Below, one piece after another: positions 1-9,712 of a stretch of 64,000 bases of DNA. The translations under genes and the position numbers were made by a program. The notes under the pieces were generated by a model, which searched no databases, had not been told where the DNA came from, and worked only from the letters and a program-made list of their open reading frames with translations. Where the stretch lies: the NCBI RefSeq assembly GCF_009936275.1, contig NZ_AP019797.1, positions 62,001-126,000 of the forward strand, read 5' to 3'. The DNA is from Rhodothermus marinus (GTDB taxonomy: Bacteria > Bacteroidota > Rhodothermia > Rhodothermales > Rhodothermaceae). How positions within the stretch are numbered: the stretch's first letter is position 1; each line of letters starts with the position of its first letter.

Positions 1-333
1 CGACAGGCACTACGGGAAGCGTATCGTGTGCTCCGGCCCGGTGGATTTCTGGTGATCGGCTTTGTCGACCGGGACAGTCCGCCGGGCCGTCGCTACCTGA
101 AGCGCCACCGCGAAAGTCCCTTTTATCGGGAAGCCCGCTTCTTCTCGGCATCGGAGATAGCCGCATTGATGCAGGAAGTCGGCTTTGGAGAACTGGTCTG
201 GCGGCAGACGCTCTTTTCCGATCCCGACACGATGACCCGTCCGGATCCGGTACGGGAAGGCTATGGCGCGGGTGCTTTCGTAGTCGTGCGCGGGCAACGC
301 CCGCCCGGATCCCGCATTTTTGCAGGGCGTTAG
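1..333 (+). CDS. SAM-dependent methyltransferase, C-terminal part
   Basis: The frame is open from the first base of the window, so the start lies upstream. Only the last 110 residues are seen. They begin with the stretch EAYRVLRPGGFLVIGFVD, the usual end of the Rossmann core of class I methyltransferases, where a leader helix is followed by LRPGG and a beta strand. The rest has the FFSASEIAALMQEVGF pattern typical of the helix after motif III in ubiE/ycgJ-type enzymes. The substrate cannot be told from this part. The gene ends 15 bases before a tRNA gene on the same strand. Confidence 0.75.
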   Translation, partial: RQALREAYRVLRPGGFLVIGFVDRDSPPGRRYLKRHRESPFYREARFFSASEIAALMQEVGFGELVWRQTLFSDPDTMTRPDPVREGYGAGAFVVVRGQRPPGSRIFAGR

Positions 334-348
334 TCTGAACGCTTCTTC

Positions 349-435
349 GGAGGGGTGGCAGAGTGGTTTAATGCACCGGTCTTGAAAACCGGCGTGCCCT
401 CACGGGCACCGTGGGTTCGAATCCCACCCCCTCCG
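349..435 (+). tRNA. tRNA-Ser (anticodon TGA)
   Basis: An 87-base cloverleaf is visible. The acceptor GGAGGGG (349-355) pairs with CCCCTCC (428-434), and the discriminator is G435. The anticodon stem ACCGG/CCGGT encloses CTTGAAA, giving anticodon TGA. A long variable arm GTGCCCTCACGGGCAC is the class II feature expected of serine tRNA. The T arm GTGGG-TTCGAAT-CCCAC is intact. CCA is not encoded: the bases after the discriminator are CAA. Confidence 0.95.
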
Positions 436-442
436 CAACCCG

Positions 443-470
443 GCCACCCTGAAATCGGGGTGGCTTTTTT
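443..470 (+). terminator. Rho-independent terminator after tRNA-Ser
   Basis: GCCACCC (443-449) pairs with GGGTGGC (458-464) and is followed by six T residues. It closes the tRNA transcript before the export operon. Confidence 0.85.
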
Positions 471-553
471 GCTATTCGGGCGTAACAAACTGGCCGTTCT
501 TTTCGTCTACTCCCAGCGTCAGCGAATTATGGAGGATTAAATCCGCGAGACTT

Positions 554-1903
554 ATGCGTTGCCACAGGTTGCTCGGCGTGCTTCTGCTGCTCGGGTGGTG
601 GATTCCCGTCCTGGCCCAGGCCCAGCAGGTGCAGCGCATCACGTTCGAGGAGGCGCTTCGGCTGGCTCTGCGGCGCAATCCGGCCATTCAACAGGCCGCC
701 AACGAACGCGAGCGCAGCGAAGTCGGTCTGGCCAGTGCGCGCAGCAATTTTCTCCCGGACCTCAGCCTTTCGATCAGTGGCAGCCGCGACTACGGCCGCA
801 ACTTTGTCATGGACGAAGGCCGCGTCGTGGATCAGACCACCCATTACTTCAGCTCCGGCATTTCGGCCAACCTGAACCTGTTCAACGGCTTTCGGGACCT
901 GAACTCGGTCGCGCAGGCACGCTTTCAGGTGGCCGCCAGCGAGCTGAACTATGCCCGCCAGCGCGAAACGGTGCTGTTCAACGTGATCTCAACGTTTCTC
1001 TCGCTCATCGAGGCACGCGAGCAGGTGCGCATTCAGGAAGAAAACCTGGCTGCGCAGCGGGCATTGCTCGAGCAGATCGAGGCGTTCGTGCAGGTGGGCA
1101 GCCGTCCGGTGGCCGATCTCTACCAGCAACAGGCCCAGGTGGCGGCCGCCGAGCTGGAGCTGATCAACGCCCGCCGTAACCAGCAACTGCAGGAGGCGAA
1201 TTTGATCCAGCTCCTGCAGCTCGATCCGTTTGGATCCTACGAGTTCGTCATCCCGGAAGTGGACACGATGGCGCTGGGCACCCGGGAGTATGACGTGCAG
1301 GCGCTGTTGCAGGCGGCGCTGGAGCGACGCTCGGACCTTCGGGCGCTGGAGCAGCAGATCGAGGCCGCCGAGTACGGCGTTCGCGTCGCCCGCTCCAGCT
1401 ACTGGCCCACCATTTCGTTGCGGGCCAGCTATGGCTCCAGCTACACCGATCTGGCCCCGCTGAGCTTCCAGGACCAGTTCTTTGATCGCAACCGGCGTGG
1501 CTCGATCGGGCTGAGCCTCTCGTTCCCGATCTTCGATCGGTTCACGACGCGCCACAACGTGCAGCGGGCACGCATCGAGCTGGAAAACACCCGCCTGCAG
1601 CTTCTGCAGCTTCGCCAGGAGATCGCCACGCAGGTGCGCCAGGCGTATCTGGACTACGAGACGGCCCGTCAGCAGTACCGGGCGGCCCAGGCACAGCTGC
1701 AGGCCGCCCGCCAGGCGCTGGAGGCTGCCCAGGAGCGGTACAACGTGGGCTCGGCCACGCTCGTCGAACTCACGCAGGCACGCGCCACCTACGTGCGGGC
1801 CGAGTCGGACCTGGTGCGGGCCCGCTACACGCTGGTGTTTCGCCAGAAACTCATCGACTACTACGTGGGCACGCTGGTGCCCGAACTGGACGTGTTACGG
1901 TAA
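554..1903 (+). CDS. TolC family outer membrane efflux protein
   Basis: A 449-residue precursor with a signal peptide (hydrophobic core LLGVLLLLGWWIPVLA, likely cleaved after AQA near residue 23). The mature part has the two long heptad-rich helical repeats of TolC-type trimeric outer-membrane ducts, with repeat starts near ITFEEALRLALRRNP and the YDVQALLQAALERRSDLRALE region. The length fits the family. A GGAGG lies 18 bases upstream of the chosen ATG, which is farther than usual. It is the first gene of a set with a membrane-fusion protein (21 bases downstream) and an ABC ATPase, so it probably forms the outer-membrane exit of a MacAB-like exporter. The substrate is unknown. Confidence 0.9.
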   Translation: MRCHRLLGVLLLLGWWIPVLAQAQQVQRITFEEALRLALRRNPAIQQAANERERSEVGLASARSNFLPDLSLSISGSRDYGRNFVMDEGRVVDQTTHYFSSGISANLNLFNGFRDLNSVAQARFQVAASELNYARQRETVLFNVISTFLSLIEAREQVRIQEENLAAQRALLEQIEAFVQVGSRPVADLYQQQAQVAAAELELINARRNQQLQEANLIQLLQLDPFGSYEFVIPEVDTMALGTREYDVQALLQAALERRSDLRALEQQIEAAEYGVRVARSSYWPTISLRASYGSSYTDLAPLSFQDQFFDRNRRGSIGLSLSFPIFDRFTTRHNVQRARIELENTRLQLLQLRQEIATQVRQAYLDYETARQQYRAAQAQLQAARQALEAAQERYNVGSATLVELTQARATYVRAESDLVRARYTLVFRQKLIDYYVGTLVPELDVLR

Positions 1904-1924
1904 GCCAAACCTGAGATCAAGACC

Positions 1925-3286
1925 ATGGCCCTTTCGAAAGCAACGCGGCGTCTGTTGATCATTCTGGCCGTCATGCTCGGCCTGCTGGTGGTGATCGGCG
2001 TGGGCGGCCGGGCCCTCGGCCTGTTCAAGCAGGAAGCCGGCATTGAGGTCGAAGTGGCAAAGGCCGAACGGCGCGACATCACCCAGGTGGTTACGGCCTC
2101 CGGGCGAGTGCAGCCCGAGGTGGAGGTGACGATCAGTCCGGACGTCTCGGGCGAGATCGTCGAGCTGCCGGTGCGGGAAGGCGATCGCGTGGAAAAAGGC
2201 CAGTTGCTGGCTCGTATCCGGCCGGACTTCTACGAGGCGCAGGTGCAGCAGGCCGAGGCCGGTGTGGCGCAGGCGCGGGCCACGCTCAAGCAACGCGAGG
2301 CCGATCTGCTCCGGGCCGAGGGTGAATTCAAACGCCAGAAGGCCCTCTACGAAAAGCAGGCCATCTCGGCCAGCGACTTCGAGGCGGCGCGTACGCAGTA
2401 CGAGGTGGCAAAAGCCGCGCTCGAGGCCGCGCGCTACGCCGTCGAGAGCGCGGAGGCACAGCTTCGCGAAGCCCGCGAGCAACTGGCCAAAACCATCATC
2501 TACGCGCCCATGAGCGGGATCGTGAGCAAGCTGGACGTGGAGCTGGGCGAGCGCGTGGTCGGCACCAGCCAGATGGCCGGTACCGAGATGATGCGCATCG
2601 CGCGGCTGGATCAGATGGAAATGGAAGTGGAGGTCAACGAAAACGACGTGGTGAACGTCTCGATCGGCGACACGGCCACGATCCACATCGACGCCTATCC
2701 GGAGCGCACCTTCCGCGGGGTGGTGACCGAAATCGCCAACTCGGCGCGGATTACGAGTCAGGGTACGCAGGAGCAGGTCACCAACTTCCCGGTGAAGGTG
2801 CGCATTCTGGGTACGGTCGCGCTGCCCGAGGCGACGCCGTCGCCCGTTGCCCGGGCCGAAGAGGTACCGGCCAGTGCCGAGCTGCTTCCGCCGTTGCGTC
2901 CCGGCATGAGCGGCACGGTGGACATCTACACGAAGACCGTCTTCGACGCGGTGGCCGTGCCTATTCAGGCCGTGACCGTGCGCGACTTCAACCGCGTGCG
3001 GCCTGAAGGCGAAACGGCTCCTGCCGATACCGCCAGCAACCCGCTGGCGCTCAAAGAAGACCTCCGCAAGGTGGTCTTCCTCGTGGAGAACGGCAAGGCG
3101 AAAATGGTAGAGGTGCAGACCGGTATCTCCGACGACACCTATATCGAAATTACGGCCGGGCTTCAGGGAGGCGAGACGGTAATCATCGGCCCCTATCGGG
3201 CCGTAAGCCAGACGTTGCGGCCCGGCATGGCCGTGCGCATCCAGCAGCCGGGCCGTGGCCGGCGCATCATGGCAACGGTACAATAA
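1925..3286 (+). CDS. Periplasmic adaptor (membrane fusion) protein, HlyD/MacA type
   Basis: A 453-residue protein with one N-terminal membrane segment ([19 protein letters not shown]) and no lipobox. The segment around residues 40-100 has the biotinyl-lipoyl-like half motif ([21 protein letters not shown]), then a long alpha-helical hairpin rich in Ala, Glu and Gln, then the second lipoyl half ([22 protein letters not shown]) and beta-barrel domains. This is the order in MacA-like adaptors that bridge an inner-membrane ABC transporter to TolC. It sits between the tolC-like and ATPase genes in one operon. Confidence 0.9.
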   Translation: MALSKATRRLLIILAVMLGLLVVIGVGGRALGLFKQEAGIEVEVAKAERRDITQVVTASGRVQPEVEVTISPDVSGEIVELPVREGDRVEKGQLLARIRPDFYEAQVQQAEAGVAQARATLKQREADLLRAEGEFKRQKALYEKQAISASDFEAARTQYEVAKAALEAARYAVESAEAQLREAREQLAKTIIYAPMSGIVSKLDVELGERVVGTSQMAGTEMMRIARLDQMEMEVEVNENDVVNVSIGDTATIHIDAYPERTFRGVVTEIANSARITSQGTQEQVTNFPVKVRILGTVALPEATPSPVARAEEVPASAELLPPLRPGMSGTVDIYTKTVFDAVAVPIQAVTVRDFNRVRPEGETAPADTASNPLALKEDLRKVVFLVENGKAKMVEVQTGISDDTYIEITAGLQGGETVIIGPYRAVSQTLRPGMAVRIQQPGRGRRIMATVQ

Positions 3287-3306
3287 CGCAACCCGAGCGA
3301 CAGACC

Positions 3307-4053
<747 letters not shown>

Positions 4054-4059
4054 CGAAAT

Positions 4060-4767
4060 ATGGAACTCCCGATTCTCTACGAAGACGACGACCTGCTGGC
4101 CGTGCACAAGCCCGAGGGGCTGGCGGCCATCCCCGAGCGCGATCCGTCGCGGCCCTCGGCGCGGCGCCTGCTCGAAGCGGCACGCGGCGAGCGCCTCTGG
4201 GTGGTCCACCGGCTGGACAAAGAAGCCTCGGGCGTGCTGCTGTTCGCCCGCAACGCCGAAGCACATCGATACATGAACACGCTCTTCGAGCAACGACAGG
4301 TGCGCAAGGTGTACCGGGCCCTGGTGCACGGCCGGCTCGAGCCCGGACAGGGACAGATCCGGGCGCCGATCCGCATGTACGGCTCCGGACGCATGGGCGT
4401 CGATCCGGAGCGCGGTAAGCCCAGCGAGACGCGTTACCGGGTGCTGGAGTACCTGGACGAAGCCTATTCGCTGATCGAGGCGTTGCCGCTGACCGGCCGC
4501 CGCCACCAGATCCGCGTGCACTGCTACCACATCGGACATCCCATCGTGGGCGATCCCCGCTACGGCGACCGCTCGGTGCAGCAGCGCTATCCGCGCCTGA
4601 TGCTCCATGCCCTCAGCATTCGCTTCCGACATCCGAACGGGCAGGAGCTGGAAATCGTGGCACCGGTGCCCGAAAGCTTTCAGCAGGTACTCGACGCGCT
4701 TCGCACCGAGCTGGCAGCGTCCACAACCGACCATTCGGCCACCACTTCGTCGCCGTCCAGCACGTAG
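4060..4767 (+). CDS. RluA family pseudouridine synthase
   Basis: A 235-residue protein, likely to isomerise uridine to pseudouridine in rRNA or tRNA. It carries the RluA catalytic motif HRLDKEASGVLLFARN with the catalytic Asp, and the C-terminal signature LTGRRHQIRVHCYHIGHPIVGDPRYG. There is no S4 RNA-binding domain at the N terminus, as in the shorter RluA, RluC-like and TruC-type enzymes. It starts 6 bases after the ABC ATPase and may be cotranscribed. The last 88 bases overlap the end of the convergent PLP-enzyme gene, so both tails share DNA. Confidence 0.88.
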   Translation: MELPILYEDDDLLAVHKPEGLAAIPERDPSRPSARRLLEAARGERLWVVHRLDKEASGVLLFARNAEAHRYMNTLFEQRQVRKVYRALVHGRLEPGQGQIRAPIRMYGSGRMGVDPERGKPSETRYRVLEYLDEAYSLIEALPLTGRRHQIRVHCYHIGHPIVGDPRYGDRSVQQRYPRLMLHALSIRFRHPNGQELEIVAPVPESFQQVLDALRTELAASTTDHSATTSSPSST

Positions 4768-5870
4768 AAGCGGCGCAGCAGCGGAGCAATCAGACAGGCA
4801 TGGTTGGGCACGATCTGCACGCGGTCACCGATCTGGAGCGTCGTGCCACCGCGCACGTGCATCCAGCCGTGCTCTTCCGAAAGGCGTTCGATGACCGCAT
4901 GGGGTAGCGGCGTGCGGCTGGCTGGATGGTAGAGCGGCAGGCCGTAGCCCCGCGTTCCGTAGCCCTGGTCCGTTGCCAGTGCTTTTTTGCCGGCATCCAG
5001 AAAGACCCACCAGCCACCCCGACCGTCCGGTTTACGGCTGACCACCCGGGCCAGCACGGTCAGCGCGCAGGCGTCGCGCGTGCAGCTTCCCAGCGCCACC
5101 TGCATCACGTCGTGGAAAACGTAGTTGCCGGGACGGATTTCGGTAATGCGAAAGCCCTGTTCCGTGCGGTTCGTGAAGTAATGCGCCGTGGGGGTGGAGC
5201 CGACGCTGAGTTCGAAGCGCTCGGGGCGGGCCAGCCCGGCCTGTTGCAGTGTGACGGCCGCCGCCAGCAGACGATCGCGCTCCTCGGCGGCCACGCGTCG
5301 GAGGGCATCGGCCGGCGATTCATCAGGCCCGGGGCCGTGATAGGCCTGACCCGCATGGGTGAGCAGGCCGATCAGCCGCAGCCCCGGGCTTTCCTGAATC
5401 AATCGGGCGCAGTCCACCAGCCGCCGGGCATCGTCCCAGCGCACGCCCGTGCGGCCGAAGCCGGTATCGACCTCCAGCAGCACCTCGGCCTGGCGGCCGC
5501 GCGCGGCGAAAAAGTCCGAAGCCGCACGGATCGCTTCGGGCGTGTCGAGGCAGAACGAGATCCGCGCCTGTGCCATGAGCGCATGCAGCCGCTCGTAGCG
5601 ATCGGTGCCCACGGTGGGATAGGCCACGCGCACGTCCGTAAGGCCGGCCGCCACGAACGCCTCCGCCTCATCGACCGTGGCCACCGTAATGCCCGTGGCG
5701 CCCAGCTCCTGCTGCAGGCGGGCCAGCTCTGGCGTCTTGTGCGTTTTGGCGTGCGGACGTAGCGCGACGCCTTCCTGCGTGGCGCGTTGCTGCATTTCCC
5801 GAAGGTTGCCCAGCAGGCGCTGTCGGTCGATCAGCGCGGCCGGCGTGGGCAGGGCTTCAATCGTCTGCAT
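4680..5870 (-). CDS. DSD1 family PLP-dependent enzyme (D-threonine aldolase / D-serine dehydratase-like)
   Basis: A 396-residue fold-type III PLP enzyme. The N-terminal alanine-racemase-like barrel has RPHAKTHKTPELARLQ, where the Lys of HAKTHK is the expected Schiff-base residue. The C-terminal part has the His-X-Cys metal pair in VPNHACLIAPL, as in metal-dependent D-threonine aldolases and DSD1 D-serine dehydratases. The start was placed at MQTIEALPTPAALID because homologues begin close to TPxLxID; an upstream in-frame extension is probably not translated. The exact substrate (D-Thr, D-Ser or another beta-hydroxy-D-amino acid) cannot be read from sequence. It converges on and overlaps the RluA gene. 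Confidence 0.85.
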   Translation of the reverse strand: MQTIEALPTPAALIDRQRLLGNLREMQQRATQEGVALRPHAKTHKTPELARLQQELGATGITVATVDEAEAFVAAGLTDVRVAYPTVGTDRYERLHALMAQARISFCLDTPEAIRAASDFFAARGRQAEVLLEVDTGFGRTGVRWDDARRLVDCARLIQESPGLRLIGLLTHAGQAYHGPGPDESPADALRRVAAEERDRLLAAAVTLQQAGLARPERFELSVGSTPTAHYFTNRTEQGFRITEIRPGNYVFHDVMQVALGSCTRDACALTVLARVVSRKPDGRGGWWVFLDAGKKALATDQGYGTRGYGLPLYHPASRTPLPHAVIERLSEEHGWMHVRGGTTLQIGDRVQIVPNHACLIAPLLRRFYVLDGDEVVAEWSVVDAASSVRSASSTC

Positions 5871-5945
5871 CTTCTGGGCCTGAGATTTAAGTGAAGGTGC
5901 CGGTGGCCGATTAAGGGGGTGTAAGAAAATAAGCCCCCGGTATCC

Positions 5946-7523
5946 ATGGAAGTCGCGGAAAAAGAAACGAAGCTGGCAACAGCAGCGCTTCATCCCGAGG
6001 TGGCCGAAACGTTCCACGCGTTGCAGCAGGTGATCACGCGGGCGGCGATCGGAGCGGCCCGGACGGCCCAGCGTCTGGAACGCATCGGTCAGCAGTTCTC
6101 GGAGGCCCGTGCCGGCGTGGAAGCCTCCGCCCGGGCCGTGCAGCAGATCCGGCAGCGCGTGGAAGCGGTGGCCGAATCGGCCCGTTCGACGGCGGACGTG
6201 GCCCATCAGGTAGCCCGGCTTACCGAAGAAGGTCGGCAGCAGAGCGATGCCTCGCAGGAGGCCGTGAAGCACCTGGAGCAGCAGGTGGCGGCGGTCATGG
6301 AACGGCTCGAGCGGCTGGTGGCTCAGGTGCAGGGCATCACGCAGATCAGCGATGTGATCGACCGGATCGCCTGGAAAACCAAGCTACTGGCCTTCAATGC
6401 GGGCATCGAGGCGGCGCGGGCCGGACACGAAGGACAGGGGTTTTCGGTGCTGGCCAACGAGATCAAGACGCTCTCCGAAGACACCGCCCTGCAGACGCGC
6501 CAGATTCGCGCCCTGATCAACGATCTGGTGAAAGAACTGCAGCCGGTGGAGGAGGCCATCCGGCAGAGCCAGGAGCTGCTGCATACGACGGTGGAGCAAT
6601 CCGATCGGCTGGAGGCGGCCCTGCAGCGCATTCACGAGCTGGCCGGCCAGGCCGCGCAGCACATGGATCGGGTCGTTACGACGGTGGATGCGCAATTGCA
6701 GGATGCCGAAGCCGTTGGCACGACACTGCAGCAGGCGCTGGCCGCCGTGGGGCACGTCGATAAAGAGGCCGAACACATCGCCCGCGATACGTTCACGCTC
6801 TCGGAGCTGGTGGAAGACGCCTATGGCTATCTGGGGCGCTTCGAGGGCCGTTCCATTTTTCACCGGGCGCTGGCGCTGGGGCGCGAGCTGGCCGAACGTA
6901 GCCGCCGGATCTTCGAGCAGGTGATCGACGAAGGGCGGTGTACGCTGGACGACGTGCTGGCCCTGGAGTACACCGAGATCAAAGGCCGGAAGGCCATTGC
7001 CTCGCTGGCGCGGCTGTTCGACGTGAGCCGCGTGCCGGAAAGCGGCTTCGACCCGCCCAAGTACAGCACGCGCTACGATCATCTGGTCGATGAGGCGCTG
7101 CAGCAGGTGATGGATGAAATCCTGGAGCGAGAACCTCGCCTGACTTTTGCGCTGGTCATCGACCTGAACTCCTACGCCCCCATTCACAACCGACGTTTCT
7201 GCCAGGACTGGACGGGCGACCCGAAGAAGGATCTGGTGGGCAACCGCATCAAGCGATTTTTCTTCGATAAGGGCGTGCTGGTGCGTGGTGCCCGGGTCGG
7301 TCTACCCCGCGCCGCCGTGACGCTGCCCAACAGGGCACGCCGCGAGGACTTCCTTCGCGTGTGCGATCTGCGGGAGCGTCCGGAAGAGCGCGACGTGTTT
7401 CTGGTGCAGACCTACGCCCGCGACACGGGCCAGGTGCTCAGCGCCCTGACCGTCCCGCTCTACGTCAAAGGGCACCGCTACGGGGCCGTGTTGCTGGGCT
7501 GGGATCCGGAGCGCGTCGACTGA
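5946..7523 (+). CDS. Soluble methyl-accepting chemotaxis-type receptor
   Basis: A 525-residue protein without signal peptide or membrane segment. Residues 1 to about 300 form a long coiled coil with the chemoreceptor hairpin tip (near 137-175: IAWKTKLLAFNAGIEAARAG, then FSVLANEIKTLSEDT), which binds CheA/CheW in this family. The order is reversed compared with classic receptors, because the signalling coil comes first. The C-terminal 190 residues look like a Cache/PAS-type sensor (ending SALTVPLYVKGHRYGAVLLG). It probably senses a cytoplasmic signal. It stands alone and abuts the convergent atpC with no space. Confidence 0.85.
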   Translation: MEVAEKETKLATAALHPEVAETFHALQQVITRAAIGAARTAQRLERIGQQFSEARAGVEASARAVQQIRQRVEAVAESARSTADVAHQVARLTEEGRQQSDASQEAVKHLEQQVAAVMERLERLVAQVQGITQISDVIDRIAWKTKLLAFNAGIEAARAGHEGQGFSVLANEIKTLSEDTALQTRQIRALINDLVKELQPVEEAIRQSQELLHTTVEQSDRLEAALQRIHELAGQAAQHMDRVVTTVDAQLQDAEAVGTTLQQALAAVGHVDKEAEHIARDTFTLSELVEDAYGYLGRFEGRSIFHRALALGRELAERSRRIFEQVIDEGRCTLDDVLALEYTEIKGRKAIASLARLFDVSRVPESGFDPPKYSTRYDHLVDEALQQVMDEILEREPRLTFALVIDLNSYAPIHNRRFCQDWTGDPKKDLVGNRIKRFFFDKGVLVRGARVGLPRAAVTLPNRARREDFLRVCDLRERPEERDVFLVQTYARDTGQVLSALTVPLYVKGHRYGAVLLGWDPERVD

Positions 7524-7952
7524 TCAGGGGTGGATGCGCTGGCCGACCTGGCCCATGGCCACGCGCAGCCGGTTGCGGGCACGTTCCAGGGCCGCCTCGG
7601 CCTCGGCCCGCTCCTCGGGCGTCTGGGCTTTCTGGAGGCGTTCGAGTGCCCGCTGCTCGGCCGCCCGCGCCCGCTCGATGTCGATCTCGGACGCCGGCTC
7701 GGCCGTTTCGGCCAGGATCGTCACCGTGTTGCCCAGCACCTCGACAAAGCCGCCGCTCGTGGCAAACGTGATGCGCTCACCCGAGGGCGTCGTCACGAAG
7801 ATCGGCCCCACCGTGATGGCGGCCACCATGGGCGCGTGGTTGTAGAGCACTTCGAACGAGCCTTCCACGCCGGGCGCGCGCACGCTGAGCGCCTCGCCCC
7901 GGAAGACGCGTCGGTCGGGCGCCACGATTTCCACGAAAAGCGTCCGTGCCAT
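7524..7952 (-). CDS. atpC: F-type ATP synthase epsilon subunit
   Basis: A 142-residue protein. The N-terminal beta-sandwich is clear (VEIVAPDRRVFRGEALSVRAPG, FEVLYNHAPMVAAI) and the C-terminal helical hairpin is rich in Ala, Arg and Glu. It belongs to the central stalk of F1 and regulates ATP hydrolysis. The start ATG follows the atpD stop by 2 bases, so the two are translated together. The other F1Fo genes are not here, as is usual in Bacteroidota, where atpDC is a separate operon. Confidence 0.95.
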   Translation of the reverse strand: MARTLFVEIVAPDRRVFRGEALSVRAPGVEGSFEVLYNHAPMVAAITVGPIFVTTPSGERITFATSGGFVEVLGNTVTILAETAEPASEIDIERARAAEQRALERLQKAQTPEERAEAEAALERARNRLRVAMGQVGQRIHP

Positions 7953-7954
7953 GA

Positions 7955-9478
<1,524 letters not shown>

Positions 9479-9522
9479 TTAGCGATCCGTATCCTGGAAA
9501 AGGGTGCCCACTACCTGCAGGC

Positions 9523-9550
9523 CTTATAAGATAACGCTTCCCGCAGGCAA
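9523..9550 (-). promoter_or_regulatory. Candidate promoter of atpDC
   Basis: On the minus strand TTGCCT (9545-9550) is followed after 16 bases by TATAAG (9523-9528). Read as the Bacteroidota form this is TTG-N19-TATAAGGC. It would give a leader of about 55 bases. It was found by eye only. Confidence 0.4.
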
Positions 9551-9712
9551 TGCAGCCGTGCAACGGCCAAAACTACCGGATTGATCTCAAAGAATCCGGG
9601 AAATTTGGCAAGAACAATGACGTAGCCCGTCGCTTTGCCTGCGGCGAGCACATTGCACCGATCGTTGCCGGTTATTACCTTGCCCGGACGAATACACGAA
9701 GTACGACGCCGT

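Noticed and set aside
443-470. Possible small RNA after tRNA-Ser
   Set aside because: The stem with six T residues is a simple terminator of the tRNA transcript.
5871-6272. N-terminal extension of the DSD1 enzyme by 134 codons
   Set aside because: The extension runs through the intergenic region into the chemoreceptor gene on the other strand, and homologues start near TPxxLID.
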